Shown here: positions 54,489-63,779 of the stretch, piece after piece | Layout of the letters: the number at the start of each line of letters is the position of its first letter | Numbering within the stretch: position 1 is the first letter of the stretch | Source: Bradyrhizobium sediminis | Lineage (GTDB): Bacteria; Pseudomonadota; Alphaproteobacteria; Rhizobiales; Xanthobacteraceae | Reading direction: 5' to 3' | Assembly (NCBI RefSeq): GCF_018736105.1 | Contig: NZ_CP076135.1 | Span: 2,416,001-2,480,000, forward strand | DNA length: 64,000 nt | Position numbers and translations under genes: made by a program | Notes under the pieces: model-generated | Seen by the model: only the letters and a program-made list of their open reading frames with translations | Told to the model about the DNA's origin: nothing | The model's database searches: none

Positions 54489-56108
54489 ATGTCCGACCTT
54501 GCACTCACAGCCGAATCGCCGTCCCGCTCGCCGCTGGCAACCGAAGTGGCGCGGCGCCGCACCTTTGCGATCATCTCGCATCCGGACGCCGGCAAGACCA
54601 CGCTGACCGAGAAACTGCTGCTGTTCGGCGGCGCCATCAACCTGGCAGGCCAGGTCAAGGCCAAGGGCGAACGACGCAACACCCGTTCCGACTGGATGAA
54701 GATCGAACGCGACCGCGGCATCTCGGTCGTGACCTCGGTGATGACCTTCGAATTCGAGGGCCTGGTGTTCAACCTTCTGGACACGCCGGGCCATGAAGAC
54801 TTCTCCGAAGACACCTACCGCACGCTGACCGCGGTCGATTCCGCGGTCATGGTGATCGACGCCGCCAAGGGCATCGAGGCGCGGACGCGCAAGCTGTTCG
54901 AGGTCTGCCGCCTGCGCGACATTCCGATCATCACCTTCATCAACAAGATGGACCGCGAGAGCCGCGACACCTTCGATCTGCTCGACGAGATCGAAAAGAC
55001 GCTGGCGCTCGACACCACGCCGATGACCTGGCCGGTCGGACGCGGCCGCGATTTCCTCGGCACCTATGACCTCGCCACCGGCGGCGTGCGCCTGCTCGAA
55101 GGCGGCGGCGCCAAGACCGGTGCTGCGCTCGAGATCGACATCGCCGATCTCGCCGGCCGCAATCCCAATCTCGACGTCGGCGCGGTCAAGGACGAGCTCG
55201 AGCTGGTATCGGAAGCCTGCAAGCCGTTCGACCTCGCGGCGTTCCGCGAGGGCCATCTGACGCCGGTCTATTTCGGCAGCGCGCTGCGCAATTTCGGCGT
55301 CGGCGATCTGCTCGAAGGCCTCGGCAGGTTCGCGCCGCCGCCGCGCGCGCAGGAGAGCAACCTGCGCAGGGTCGAGGCGGCAGAGCCGCGCATGAGCGCC
55401 TTCGTGTTCAAGATCCAGGCCAACATGGACCCGAACCACCGCGACCGCATCGCCTTCGCCCGGCTGTGCTCGGGCAAGCTGACCCGCGGCATGAAGGCAA
55501 AGCTGGTGCGCACCGGCAAGAACATGTCGCTGTCCAGCCCGCAATTCTTCTTCGCGCAGGATCGTTCGGTGGCGGACGAAGCCTTTGCCGGCGACGTCGT
55601 CGGCATTCCCAATCACGGCACCCTGCGGATCGGCGACACCCTGACCGAAGGCGAGGATCTCACCTTCGTCGGCGTGCCCTCGTTCGCGCCGGAAATCGTC
55701 CGCCGTGTCCGCCTCACCGACGCGATGAAGGCGAAGAAGCTGAAAGAGGCCTTGCAGCAGATGTCGGAGGAGGGCGTGGTCCAGGTGTTCCGTCCCCGCG
55801 ACGGCGCGCCGGCGCTGGTCGGCGTGGTCGGCCCGCTGCAGCTCGACGTGCTGAAGGCGCGGCTCGACGCCGAATATTCGCTGCCGGTCGAATTCGAGGT
55901 CTCGGAGTTCCAGCTGGCGCGCTGGATCTCCTCCGACGATCGCAAGAAGCTCGACGCCTTCATCGCCGCCAACGGTTCCGGCGTCGCCGACGACGTCGAC
56001 GGCGATCCGGTGTTCCTGGCCAAGAACGAATTCTATCTCGGCTACACCAAGGAACGCGCCGAAGGCATCGTCTTCTCCAGCGTCAAGGACGTGAAGAAGA
56101 AGGCGTAA
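54489..56108 (+). CDS. prfC: Peptide chain release factor 3
   Basis: 539-aa GTPase that removes RF1/RF2 from the ribosome after peptide release. G1 SHPDAGKTT (about residue 30), G3 DTPGHEDF (about residue 98), G4 NKMD (about residue 153), followed by beta-barrel domains. ATG 54489 chosen; upstream in-frame codons are not conserved and no strong ribosome-binding site is visible. Confidence 0.95.
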   Translation: MSDLALTAESPSRSPLATEVARRRTFAIISHPDAGKTTLTEKLLLFGGAINLAGQVKAKGERRNTRSDWMKIERDRGISVVTSVMTFEFEGLVFNLLDTPGHEDFSEDTYRTLTAVDSAVMVIDAAKGIEARTRKLFEVCRLRDIPIITFINKMDRESRDTFDLLDEIEKTLALDTTPMTWPVGRGRDFLGTYDLATGGVRLLEGGGAKTGAALEIDIADLAGRNPNLDVGAVKDELELVSEACKPFDLAAFREGHLTPVYFGSALRNFGVGDLLEGLGRFAPPPRAQESNLRRVEAAEPRMSAFVFKIQANMDPNHRDRIAFARLCSGKLTRGMKAKLVRTGKNMSLSSPQFFFAQDRSVADEAFAGDVVGIPNHGTLRIGDTLTEGEDLTFVGVPSFAPEIVRRVRLTDAMKAKKLKEALQQMSEEGVVQVFRPRDGAPALVGVVGPLQLDVLKARLDAEYSLPVEFEVSEFQLARWISSDDRKKLDAFIAANGSGVADDVDGDPVFLAKNEFYLGYTKERAEGIVFSSVKDVKKKA

Positions 56109-56124
56109 GGCGAGCCCCATCCTT

Positions 56125-56181
56125 TGTCGTCTCCCGGCTCGACCGGGGGACACCCGGCACGCCGCGGCCTCTCGATCGATC
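56125..56181. repeat. Diverged intergenic repeat, family A
   Basis: CGTCTCCCGG...CCGGGGGACACCCGGCACGCCGCGGC has the same order of parts as 6565-6604 but is diverged. Downstream to 56240 further hairpin-forming sequence continues (CCGGGTCGCCCGATC with AAGCCGGGCG). Confidence 0.45.
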
Positions 56182-56376
56182 GCTACCATCTCTGGAATTC
56201 CGGGTCGCCCGATCAAGCCGGGCGAAGACACCTCACGGGCGGCTGAAGGCCCGCCCCCACCCATGCGCGCGGCGGAGGCCGCCATGCGCCGCAATTGGTC
56301 CAAAGCCCCTTGAACCTCCCGGCCGGTTCCGAAAGTATCCAGTGGATGCTTTTATGAAATTTTGGGGAAAACCGCC

Positions 56377-57102
56377 ATGACCGATCTCGTAACCTATTCC
56401 CGCGTCGGCGCCGCCAGCACCATTGTGATGGACGACGGCAAGGCCAATGTGATGTCGCTGGCCATGCTGAACGCGCTGCACGCCGCGTTCGACCGGGCGG
56501 AAAGGGACAAGGCGGTCGTGATCCTGAAAGCGCGCGGTAAGCATTTTTCCGGCGGGTTCGATCTCAACGTGTTCACCAACGGCAGCGCAGAGGGGCAGTA
56601 TCTGATGGTGAGGGCGGGGGCCGAACTGGCGCTGCGCATCCTGTCGTTTCCGACCCCGGTGGTGGCCGCCTGCCAGGGCAATGCCTTTCCGATGGGCGCG
56701 TTCCTGATCATGTCCAGCGATCACCGGATCGCCGCCGAGGGCAATTACCGGATCGGCATGAACGAGGTCGCGATCGGGCTGACCGTGCCGCGATTCGCGA
56801 TCGAGATCGCGCGGCAGCGGTTGACCCCGGCCTATTTCAACCGGGTGGTGGTGACGGCCGAAATGTTCGCACCCCGGGAGGCCGTCACCGCAGGATTCTT
56901 CGACCGCGTGGTTCCCGCCGATGCACTGGAGCGCAGCGCCGACGAGGCCGCAGCCGCGCTGAGCACGCTCGACATGGCGGCCCATGCCGCCACCAAGGCG
57001 CGGGCGCGGGGCGCGGTCATCAAAATGATCCGCGCCATGATCGACGAGGACATCACCCCGCAATATGGCGAGGACCGGGTGGCCCGCCGTGAGCCGGCCT
57101 GA
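56377..57102 (+). CDS. Enoyl-CoA hydratase/isomerase-family protein
   Basis: 241-aa crotonase-fold protein. Oxyanion-hole segments are KHFSGGFDLNVF (about residues 55-66) and CQGNAFPMGAFLIMSSDHRI (about residue 97). The usual second catalytic Glu of hydratases is not obvious (EVAIGLTVPRF), so isomerase or hydrolase activity is also possible. Followed by a TetR gene on the same strand, a likely regulatory pairing. Confidence 0.85.
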   Translation: MTDLVTYSRVGAASTIVMDDGKANVMSLAMLNALHAAFDRAERDKAVVILKARGKHFSGGFDLNVFTNGSAEGQYLMVRAGAELALRILSFPTPVVAACQGNAFPMGAFLIMSSDHRIAAEGNYRIGMNEVAIGLTVPRFAIEIARQRLTPAYFNRVVVTAEMFAPREAVTAGFFDRVVPADALERSADEAAAALSTLDMAAHAATKARARGAVIKMIRAMIDEDITPQYGEDRVARREPA

Positions 57103-57162
57103 GAGCAAGTTGCGGCGCGCGGCGGCGGTGGCGTTTTGGCCGGTGCCTTTGTATGAAGGCGC

Positions 57163-57720
57163 ATGACAGCAACACCGCAACGGGCCACCTATCGCCACGG
57201 CAACCTGAAAGCCGAGGCCCTGAAGGCAGCGACCCGCCTGGTGGCGCAAAGTGGCCATGAGGCGTTGAGCCTGCGCCAGGTCGCCGACGCCGTCGGCGTC
57301 GCGCACCGCTCGCTCTACAATCATTTCACGGATCGGGAAGCGCTGCTGGACGCGGTCGCCACCGACGCCTATACGCGGCTCGCCGCGCAATTGACGAAAG
57401 CGCAGACGCCGGAAGATTACACCGCGACCTATGTGCGTTTCGCGCTCAGGAACCGCGCGATCTATGCGCTGATGACCAGTCGGCCACATGCCACCATGAA
57501 GCGCAATCCTCCCTTGCAGGCCGCGGTCCACAAGGTCATCACCGAGGCGATGCGGATCTTCTGCCGGGACATCGAGACGCCGGCGGCGCGCCGCCGCGCG
57601 GTCATGAAGGTCTACATCACGCTGTACGGCGGCATTTCGCTGTATGTCGCCGGCGTGCTCGACCAGCCCAGCGAGAAGGCGCTGATCGCGGAACTGTCGG
57701 CGATGAACGCGGGGATGTGA
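57163..57720 (+). CDS. TetR-family regulator
   Basis: 185 aa. Helix-turn-helix LSLRQVADAVGVAHRSLYNH (about residues 36-55). The C-terminal domain (TATYVRFALRNRAIYALMTS) resembles the WHG-type ligand domain. Follows the enoyl-CoA hydratase-like gene by 60 nt. Operator not evident. Confidence 0.85.
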   Translation: MTATPQRATYRHGNLKAEALKAATRLVAQSGHEALSLRQVADAVGVAHRSLYNHFTDREALLDAVATDAYTRLAAQLTKAQTPEDYTATYVRFALRNRAIYALMTSRPHATMKRNPPLQAAVHKVITEAMRIFCRDIETPAARRRAVMKVYITLYGGISLYVAGVLDQPSEKALIAELSAMNAGM

Positions 57721-57842
57721 ACGGGGCCGGCTTGGTGCCGCCAGTCTTGCTCTGTGTCTCTGTCGGAAAATTGCCTATGGGGTGGACAGCCGAGCGAGGG
57801 TCGTATTCTGTTGGCCAATGGAAACAAGCACGTCGACCCGTC

Positions 57843-58313
57843 ATGGCGCTGCACATTGCCGTTGAAGATCCATCCCAGCCTGAGATCATTGAACTCTTGC
57901 GGCACGGCGAAGAGCATTCGGCAGAGCTCTACCCGGCCGAAAGCAATCACCATCTTCCCCTCGACGCTTTGCGTTCGACGAATGTGCGGTTCTTTGTCGC
58001 TCGCAACGGTAGCGGGCGCGCGGTCGCGACCGGCGCGCTGGTGCTGTATGGCCCCTGGGCTGAGCTGAAGCGCATGTGGGTCGTGCCGGAGGCGCGGGGG
58101 CAGGGCGTTTCCAAAGCCGTACTGGCGGCGCTCGAGGCGAAGGCGCGGAGCGAGCAGGTGGCGGTCATGCGGCTCGAAACCGGTGTGGAGAGCCATGCCG
58201 CTCTTGGTCTCTACACGCGCGCAGGTTTCAGGCAGCGAGGTCCGTTCGGTGACTATCGAGAGGACCCGCTCAGTATATTCATGGAAAAGGAACTTTCCGA
58301 GCATCCAGGATGA
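57843..58313 (+). CDS. GNAT-family N-acetyltransferase
   Basis: 156 aa with a single GNAT domain: KRMWVVPEARGQGVSKAVLA (about residues 76-95) is the acetyl-CoA loop, and LGLYTRAGFRQRGPFGDY (about residues 122-139) the C-terminal part. Resembles the YsnE/PhnO-like small acetyltransferases; substrate unknown. ATG 57843 gives the usual length; an upstream open frame is not conserved. Confidence 0.85.
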   Translation: MALHIAVEDPSQPEIIELLRHGEEHSAELYPAESNHHLPLDALRSTNVRFFVARNGSGRAVATGALVLYGPWAELKRMWVVPEARGQGVSKAVLAALEAKARSEQVAVMRLETGVESHAALGLYTRAGFRQRGPFGDYREDPLSIFMEKELSEHPG

Positions 58314-58378
58314 CCCCTTCACCGCCGGGGGCCGAAATCCAATAGCGCCGGTGTTTCAACTTGATCGCCAGGACACGT

Positions 58379-58421
58379 CGCGAGATTCCGGGTTCGATGC
58401 TTCGCATTACCCCGGAATGAC
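58379..58421. repeat. Palindromic intergenic element, family B (short copy)
   Basis: CGCGAGATTCCGGGTTCGATGCTTCGCATTACCCCGGAATGAC; keeps the CCCGGAATGAC end of the 17946-18042 element and the ATTCCGGG arm. Confidence 0.6.
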
Positions 58422-58521
58422 CGGATGCATTTTGGCGCATTGCGGCCCAAGCCCCTAAAGTGTTACCCGAAAGGCCGGCAAGCTGCGCCGGCAAGAACTG
58501 CCCTGCAACGGAGGAAACGTC

Positions 58522-59106
58522 ATGGGACTATCGGTGATGATCCTGGGTCTCGTGCTGCTACTCGGCGTTCACACGCTGACCACGCAGCGCGCCTTGCGGG
58601 CGCGCCTCATCGCGTCCGCGGGCGAGGGCGGCTACAAGATCGGCTATTCGCTTGTCTCAGTCGCAGGTCTCGCCCTGATCGTGTGGGGGTTTGCCAAGTA
58701 TCGCGCGACCGGCTGGATCGACGTCTGGACCCCGCCGACGGCGATGAAACATGTCACGGCGGCGTTGATGCTGGCCGCGGTCATTCTGGTGGTGGCCTCT
58801 TACGTCCGTGGCCGCATCTATACCACGCTGAAGCATCCGATGCTGACCGGCATCAAGCTATGGGCGGCGGCGCACCTACTTTCCAATGGCGACCTCGGCT
58901 CGATCATCCTGTTCGGCGCATTTCTGGGTTGGGCGGTGTTCGACCGGATCTCGCTCAAGCATCGCACCGATGCGGGCGGACCGCCGATCCCGGTGGGCGG
59001 TATGGGCAACGACCTGATCGCGGTGGCGGTCGGATTTGTCGCCTATCTGGCGCTCGCTTTCGCCTTCCATCCCGTCGTCATCGGCGTTTCCGTCGTCGGA
59101 GCCTAG
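58522..59106 (+). CDS. NnrU-family membrane protein
   Basis: 194 aa with about five helices. Family signature: [20 protein letters not shown] (about residues 104-123). NnrU was named beside nitrite/nitric oxide reductase genes but occurs widely without them, and there are no denitrification genes here. Ribosome-binding site GGAGGAA. Starts a unit with panB and the ligase. Confidence 0.88.
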   Translation: MGLSVMILGLVLLLGVHTLTTQRALRARLIASAGEGGYKIGYSLVSVAGLALIVWGFAKYRATGWIDVWTPPTAMKHVTAALMLAAVILVVASYVRGRIYTTLKHPMLTGIKLWAAAHLLSNGDLGSIILFGAFLGWAVFDRISLKHRTDAGGPPIPVGGMGNDLIAVAVGFVAYLALAFAFHPVVIGVSVVGA

Positions 59107-59107
59107 A

Positions 59108-59932
59108 ATGTCGGTCCAGTCCGCCATCAAGCGCAAGACTGCGCCGGATATTCGCGCCCGCAAGAACGGCGAGCCGATCGTGATGCTGACCTCGTATCAC
59201 GCCCATACCGCGGCCATGGTCGATCGCTACTGCGACGTCATCCTGGTCGGCGATTCCCTCGGCAATGTGATGCACGGTTTCGAGACCACGGTGCCGGTGA
59301 CGCTCGAGATGATGATCCTGCAAGGCCATGCGGTGATGCGCGGCTCGCAGCACGCGCTGGTCGTGGTCGACATGCCCTTCGGTTCCTACGAGGCCTCGAA
59401 GGAGCAGGCGTTCCATTCCGCGGCGCGGATTTTGAAAGAGACCCATTGCGGCGCCGTCAAACTCGAAGGCGGGGCGCGGATGGCGGAGACCATCGCATTT
59501 CTGGCCGAGCGCGGCATCCCCGTGATGGGCCATATCGGGCTGACGCCGCAGTCGATCAACGCGCTCGGCTCGTTTCGCGCCCAGGGCCGCGAGGAGGGCA
59601 GCTGGGAGCCGATCGAGAACGACGCGCTGGCGGTCGCGGAGGCCGGCGCCTTCTCGGTCGTGATCGAGGCGGTCGCCGAACCGCTGGCGCGCAGGATCAC
59701 CGGGGCCATCGCCATTCCCACCATCGGCATCGGCGCCAGCGCGGCCTGCGACGGCCAGGTGCTGGTGCTGGAGGACATGCTGGGGCTGTCGCCGCGGGCG
59801 CCGAAATTCGTCCGCCGCTACGGCAATCTCGGTCCCATGATCGAAGCCGCGATCGAGGGCTATGCCAGCGATGTACGCTCGCGCGCCTTCCCCGGGCCGG
59901 AACATGTCTACGGCATGAAGGCCAAGGGCTAA
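59108..59932 (+). CDS. panB: 3-methyl-2-oxobutanoate hydroxymethyltransferase
   Basis: 274-aa TIM-barrel enzyme of pantothenate synthesis that adds a hydroxymethyl group from methylene-THF to ketoisovalerate. [20 protein letters not shown] (about residues 47-66) contains metal and substrate ligands, and [13 protein letters not shown] (about residue 181) the catalytic Glu. Starts two bases after the NnrU stop. No panC is adjacent. Confidence 0.95.
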   Translation: MSVQSAIKRKTAPDIRARKNGEPIVMLTSYHAHTAAMVDRYCDVILVGDSLGNVMHGFETTVPVTLEMMILQGHAVMRGSQHALVVVDMPFGSYEASKEQAFHSAARILKETHCGAVKLEGGARMAETIAFLAERGIPVMGHIGLTPQSINALGSFRAQGREEGSWEPIENDALAVAEAGAFSVVIEAVAEPLARRITGAIAIPTIGIGASAACDGQVLVLEDMLGLSPRAPKFVRRYGNLGPMIEAAIEGYASDVRSRAFPGPEHVYGMKAKG

Positions 59933-59956
59933 GAAGAGCTGAAGCAGAGCGCGGCG

Positions 59957-61573
59957 ATGGACTGGTCGCAATATTCAATTCCCCCGATGCGGCTCGAGGC
60001 GCGGTTCAGCGATCGCGTGGTGCCGGCGTTCTGCGAGCGGCCGGCCAGCGTCTGGGCGATGATCGCGGAGGCGGCCGCCGGACATCCGGACGGCGAGGCA
60101 CTGGTCTGCGGCGGGCGGCGAATGACATGGCGCGAGGTCGCGCAGCAATCGGCGCAGATCGCGGCGGGATTCCGCAAGCTCGGCCTGCAGCGCGGTGACC
60201 GCGTCGCGCTGCTGGTCGGCAACCGGATCGAATTCGTGCTGGCGGTCTCGGCCGCCGCCTATCTCGGCCTGGTGGCGGTCATTCTCTCGACCCGCCAGCA
60301 AAAGCCGGAGATCGCCTATGTGCTGACCGACTGCGGCGCGAAACTGCTGGTTCACGAGGCCCGGCTTGCCGATCGTCTGCCCGACGCCCATGACGTGCCC
60401 GATCTCGTGCACCGGATATCGGTCGATGATGACCCGCGCGCATCGCAATTCGCAGTCCTCGCCGATCACCCCGCTTTGCCGGAGCCTGCCGCGGTCGGCG
60501 AAGAAGACACCGCGATGATCCTCTACACCTCGGGCACGACGGGGCGGCCCAAGGGCGCGATGCTCGCGCATTGCAATATCATCCATTCGGCCATGGTCTA
60601 TGAGGCCTGCATGGAGCTGACCGCGGCCGACCGCTCGATCGCGGCGGTGCCGCTCGCGCATGTCACCGGCGTGGTCGCCAACATCATGAGCATGGTCCGC
60701 TGCGCCGGCACGCTGATCATTGTCGCCGAATTCAAGGCCGCGGATTACCTGAAGATCGCTGCCATCGAGCGCGCCACCCAGACCGTGATGGTGCCGGCGA
60801 TGTACAATCTCTGCCTGCTGCAGGCGGATTTCGACAGCTACGATCTCTCGGCGTGGCGGATCGGCGGGTTCGGCGGCGCGCCGATGCCGATTGCGACCAT
60901 CGAGAAGCTCGCCGCGAAAATTCCCGGCCTCAAGCTGATCAATGCCTACGGCTCGACCGAGACCACCTCGCCCTCGACCATCATGCCGCCGGAACTGACC
61001 GCAGGGCACATCGACAGCGTCGGCCTGCCGTGTCCCGGCGCCGACATCATCGTGGTGGACGCCGACGGCCGCGAACTGCCGCGCGGCGAGATCGGCGAGA
61101 TCTGGATTCGCTCGGGCTCGGTCATCAAAGGCTACTGGAACAATCCGAAGGCGACGGCGGAAAGCTTCACCGCCGGGTTCTGGCATTCCGGCGATCTCGG
61201 CTCGATCGACCAGGCGAATTTCGTGCGCGTGTTCGACCGCCAGAAGGACATGATCAACCGCGGCGGGCTGAAGATCTATTCCGCCGAAGTCGAATCCGTG
61301 CTGGCCGGCCATCCCGGCGTGGTCGAGAGCGCGATCATTGCAAAACCGTGCCCGGTGCTCGGCGAGCGGGTGCATGCCGTAATCGTGACCCGCGGCAGCG
61401 ACGTCAGCGCCGAGGCCTTGCGCGCCTGGTGCGCCGAGCGGCTGTCGGACTACAAGGTGCCGGAGACGATGGATCTCACCGTCGAGCCGCTGCCGCGCAA
61501 TGCCAACGGCAAGGTGATGAAGCGGCAATTGCGCGAGGCTTCAGCGGCGACTTGGGCCGCGGCGCGGCAGTAG
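59957..61573 (+). CDS. Acyl-CoA synthetase / AMP-dependent ligase
   Basis: 538-aa adenylate-forming enzyme that activates a carboxylic acid to its CoA thioester. ATP loop LYTSGTTGRPKGAM (about residue 190), GSTETTSPS (about residue 333), HSGDLGSID (about residue 414), and NANGKVMKR with the catalytic Lys near the C-terminus. Class I fatty- or aryl-acid ligase; substrate unknown. Third gene of the nnrU-panB unit. Confidence 0.9.
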   Translation: MDWSQYSIPPMRLEARFSDRVVPAFCERPASVWAMIAEAAAGHPDGEALVCGGRRMTWREVAQQSAQIAAGFRKLGLQRGDRVALLVGNRIEFVLAVSAAAYLGLVAVILSTRQQKPEIAYVLTDCGAKLLVHEARLADRLPDAHDVPDLVHRISVDDDPRASQFAVLADHPALPEPAAVGEEDTAMILYTSGTTGRPKGAMLAHCNIIHSAMVYEACMELTAADRSIAAVPLAHVTGVVANIMSMVRCAGTLIIVAEFKAADYLKIAAIERATQTVMVPAMYNLCLLQADFDSYDLSAWRIGGFGGAPMPIATIEKLAAKIPGLKLINAYGSTETTSPSTIMPPELTAGHIDSVGLPCPGADIIVVDADGRELPRGEIGEIWIRSGSVIKGYWNNPKATAESFTAGFWHSGDLGSIDQANFVRVFDRQKDMINRGGLKIYSAEVESVLAGHPGVVESAIIAKPCPVLGERVHAVIVTRGSDVSAEALRAWCAERLSDYKVPETMDLTVEPLPRNANGKVMKRQLREASAATWAAARQ

Positions 61574-61621
61574 GCCTGCCGGTTCGGGCTAGTACCCGGA
61601 ATCGTAAATCGGTAATGCAGC

Positions 61622-61755
61622 CATCCTTCGAGACGGCCGCTTCGCGGCCTCCTCAGGACGAGGTCCAACTTGTTGATACACAACAACCTCATGCCCGGAT
61701 GAGCGCTTCGCGCTCACTCGGGAGGAGCGGGCATCGCGCGCGTCTCGAAGCATGG
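61622..61755. repeat. Palindromic intergenic element, family D
   Basis: Ends CATCCTTCGAGACGGC and GCGTCTCGAAGCATGG are inverted copies. Inside are hairpins GGCCGCTTCGCGGCC, TTGTTGATACACAACAA and GAGCGCTTCGCGCTC. The whole is about 134 bp, and it fills most of the gap between the ligase and the exported-protein gene. Confidence 0.65.
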
Positions 61756-61790
61756 GCAGCAAGCGACTCGCTGACCATTAATAGTGAGTA

Positions 61791-62654
61791 CTAGAGTTTT
61801 GGCGCGCTTGCCCGCGGCGTCGGATTTCGCTCGTTCTGTTCCGCGGCAAGGGCCTCGCCGTCGATGGCGGCCGCGCTTATCATCCGCTTGAAATCCAGCA
61901 GCGTGAATTGTGCATTGCCGACCCGGTCCGGCGTGTTTCCCGTGGTCAGCTCCACGCTCAGCGCGCCGTCGCAATTGGCGCCTTTCGCCTCGCCCAGCAT
62001 CGCGCTCAGCGTCTTTTCTCTTGCCAGCGAGCGTTTCACGACGGCCACGCAGCTGCCGCGGCCGTTGGCGTCGTTCAGCTTGATCGCCGTTCTCGGCTCG
62101 AGCGGCCGGTCGACGGCCTCCAGTGCGGTCGCTTCCTTGTACTTGGCGCCGACGGATACGATCTTGCCTGCGCGGTAAATGTAATAAAGGTGCTGGTTTC
62201 CGACGATGGTTGGGGCGCCGTATTTGTCCATGACCTGCTTGATCATCTCGGCCTTGGACGGCTGCTGGTCCTGCGCAAATGTCAGGTTGCGGCTTACGAA
62301 ATAGGCGCGGTTGCTGCTGGCAGGCGACGAAAAACTCCCCGAAAGCACTTCGCCGGTCTGTTTCGGGCCGGAGGGAAGGCTGAAAACCAGCGCAGCGGTG
62401 TAGCTGATGGCGGTACCGCCGAATTTCGGCTGCTGGATATCCGTACTGGTATTGGTGCGTCCCCTGAAAGCCGATTCAAAGGTCGCCCGTGCGGATTCGG
62501 CCGACGAGTCCGTGGAGACACCCAGAATATCAGGACGCAGTTTTGCCGCGAAAGCCGACTCCGGTGTCTTCGGCTTGATGTCGTAGGCCAGCGAAGCTGT
62601 GGGCAGCGCCGCCGGGCCCATGGCAAGAACTGCAGTCAAAGCGTGGCGAAGCAT
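61791..62654 (-). CDS. Hypothetical exported protein
   Basis: 287 aa with a signal peptide (about residues 1-23, ending ASLA), then a repeated-strand domain (SESARATFESAFRGR-like near residue 52; YGAPTIVGNQHLYYIYRAGK about residues 144-163). There is a Cys in RGSCVAVV and in GANCDGALS (about residues 202 and 227) that may pair. No family recognised. Confidence 0.65.
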   Translation of the reverse strand: MLRHALTAVLAMGPAALPTASLAYDIKPKTPESAFAAKLRPDILGVSTDSSAESARATFESAFRGRTNTSTDIQQPKFGGTAISYTAALVFSLPSGPKQTGEVLSGSFSSPASSNRAYFVSRNLTFAQDQQPSKAEMIKQVMDKYGAPTIVGNQHLYYIYRAGKIVSVGAKYKEATALEAVDRPLEPRTAIKLNDANGRGSCVAVVKRSLAREKTLSAMLGEAKGANCDGALSVELTTGNTPDRVGNAQFTLLDFKRMISAAAIDGEALAAEQNERNPTPRASAPKL

Positions 62655-62977
62655 GAACCACCTGCAAACACAAAGGATCAGGTAAAGCGAAAAGATTACG
62701 ACAATTTTCGAGCCGCGATGTCAATACGCTCTCGCTAAATCCAAGCTCCAAGGCGTTTTCCGGCGTTATGGGTCGTGGGGCGGCTCTTTACGGCGATATG
62801 CGAAACGGTCGAGGCCGTCGGCAACGAAATCGCGTCAAATTTGCTTCTGAAACTGCGCGCAATTTCTGGGGAATTTGCGCCAATTCGCTTCATGCAAGCT
62901 TAGAAATTTCCGCACTAGGTTTGCGTGCGAGGGAACTGGTGGAGCAGGGCCCCATAGCGAGAGAGAGAAGGCATCAC
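62655..62977. other. Divergent upstream region of the exported protein and flp
   Basis: 323 nt with no convincing gene. It is noticeably AT-richer before flp (62830-62930), as expected for a strong pilin promoter, but I could not assign -35/-10 boxes with confidence. Confidence 0.4.
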
Positions 62978-63142
62978 ATGAAGCGTTCCGTTTTGAAGTT
63001 CTGGAATGATGAATCCGGCGCCACGGCCATCGAATATGGACTGATCGCCGCCGGCATTTCGCTTGCGATCATCGCGGTGGTCAACGGCCTCGGTACCAAC
63101 CTGAATACCAAGTTCACCTCGATCAACGACTCGCTGAAGTAA
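62978..63142 (+). CDS. flp: Flp-family type IVb pilin
   Basis: 54-aa prepilin. Short basic leader, then the Flp motif GATAIEYGLIAAGISLAIIA (residues 14-33) with the Glu needed after the processing site, and a short polar tail. It is secreted and assembled by the Tad/Cpa machinery into adhesive Flp pili. GAGAGAGAAGG lies upstream. cpaB follows after about 640 nt. Confidence 0.93.
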   Translation: MKRSVLKFWNDESGATAIEYGLIAAGISLAIIAVVNGLGTNLNTKFTSINDSLK

Positions 63143-63779
63143 CGACGCATCCCCTTCTCAGGGGGCGGCAGCGCAATCCGGTTACCGGCGGCAGCTCGAA
63201 TGGGCTTTGCCGCCGGTTTCCTGTCGGACGGACTTTTCCGTCCACTCTTTTTCCACTGACTGACGGAGCGAAGTGCTGACATGGCAGCACGCGAGCGAGA
63301 ACCGACGCGGCAACCCCAGGATTCCCGGCCGCCGCCATTTTCCCGTCCTCCTGAGCCTGCGCGGCACCCCGAACCGGCACGCGCGTAGCCGGTTGGTGAA
63401 ATCGCGCGACAAGGCCCGCAGGGTGCCGATCACGCAATTCGAAGTCGTCGACCGGCGCAGCATGCGATTGTGCGTCCACCGCCTCCTTTCCTACCTGGAA
63501 ATCCGGGAGCGCCTGCCGGCGGATGCCGAAATTGTCGCGCTCGCAAGACCGCTCAACGCCGTTATGCCCGTAGTTTTGCTGACCCCGCGTGCCGGACGGG
63601 TAACGCTCTCTTCACCATCAACGTCCCGTTCACCATGACGACAATTCCATCGCTCGTTTCCGCAAACTCATTCGGTCCTCAAGTTCACTTATACCTTTAC
63701 CGCTTAGTCATGCCTGGAGCAGAAGCTGTCATCACCCTGAGGTTCAGGGGCCTGGCGTAAAAGTAGATCGTAAAGCGTA
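63143..63779. other. Flp to cpaB intergenic region
   Basis: About 640 nt. Apart from the hairpin at 63184, I see only poor open frames (for example a Pro-rich 35-codon frame at 63281-63388). No prepilin peptidase or other tad gene is present in it. Confidence 0.4.
63184..63217 (+). terminator. Hairpin downstream of flp
   Basis: ACCGGCGGCA (63184-63193) and TGCCGCCGGT (63208-63217) form a perfect 10-bp stem with a 14-base loop, followed by TTCC. It probably protects or attenuates the abundant pilin mRNA before the cpa genes. Confidence 0.45.

Noticed and set aside
63281..63388. Pro-rich 35-codon frame between flp and cpaB
   Set aside because: Low-complexity composition, no ribosome-binding site, and not like any tad/cpa protein.
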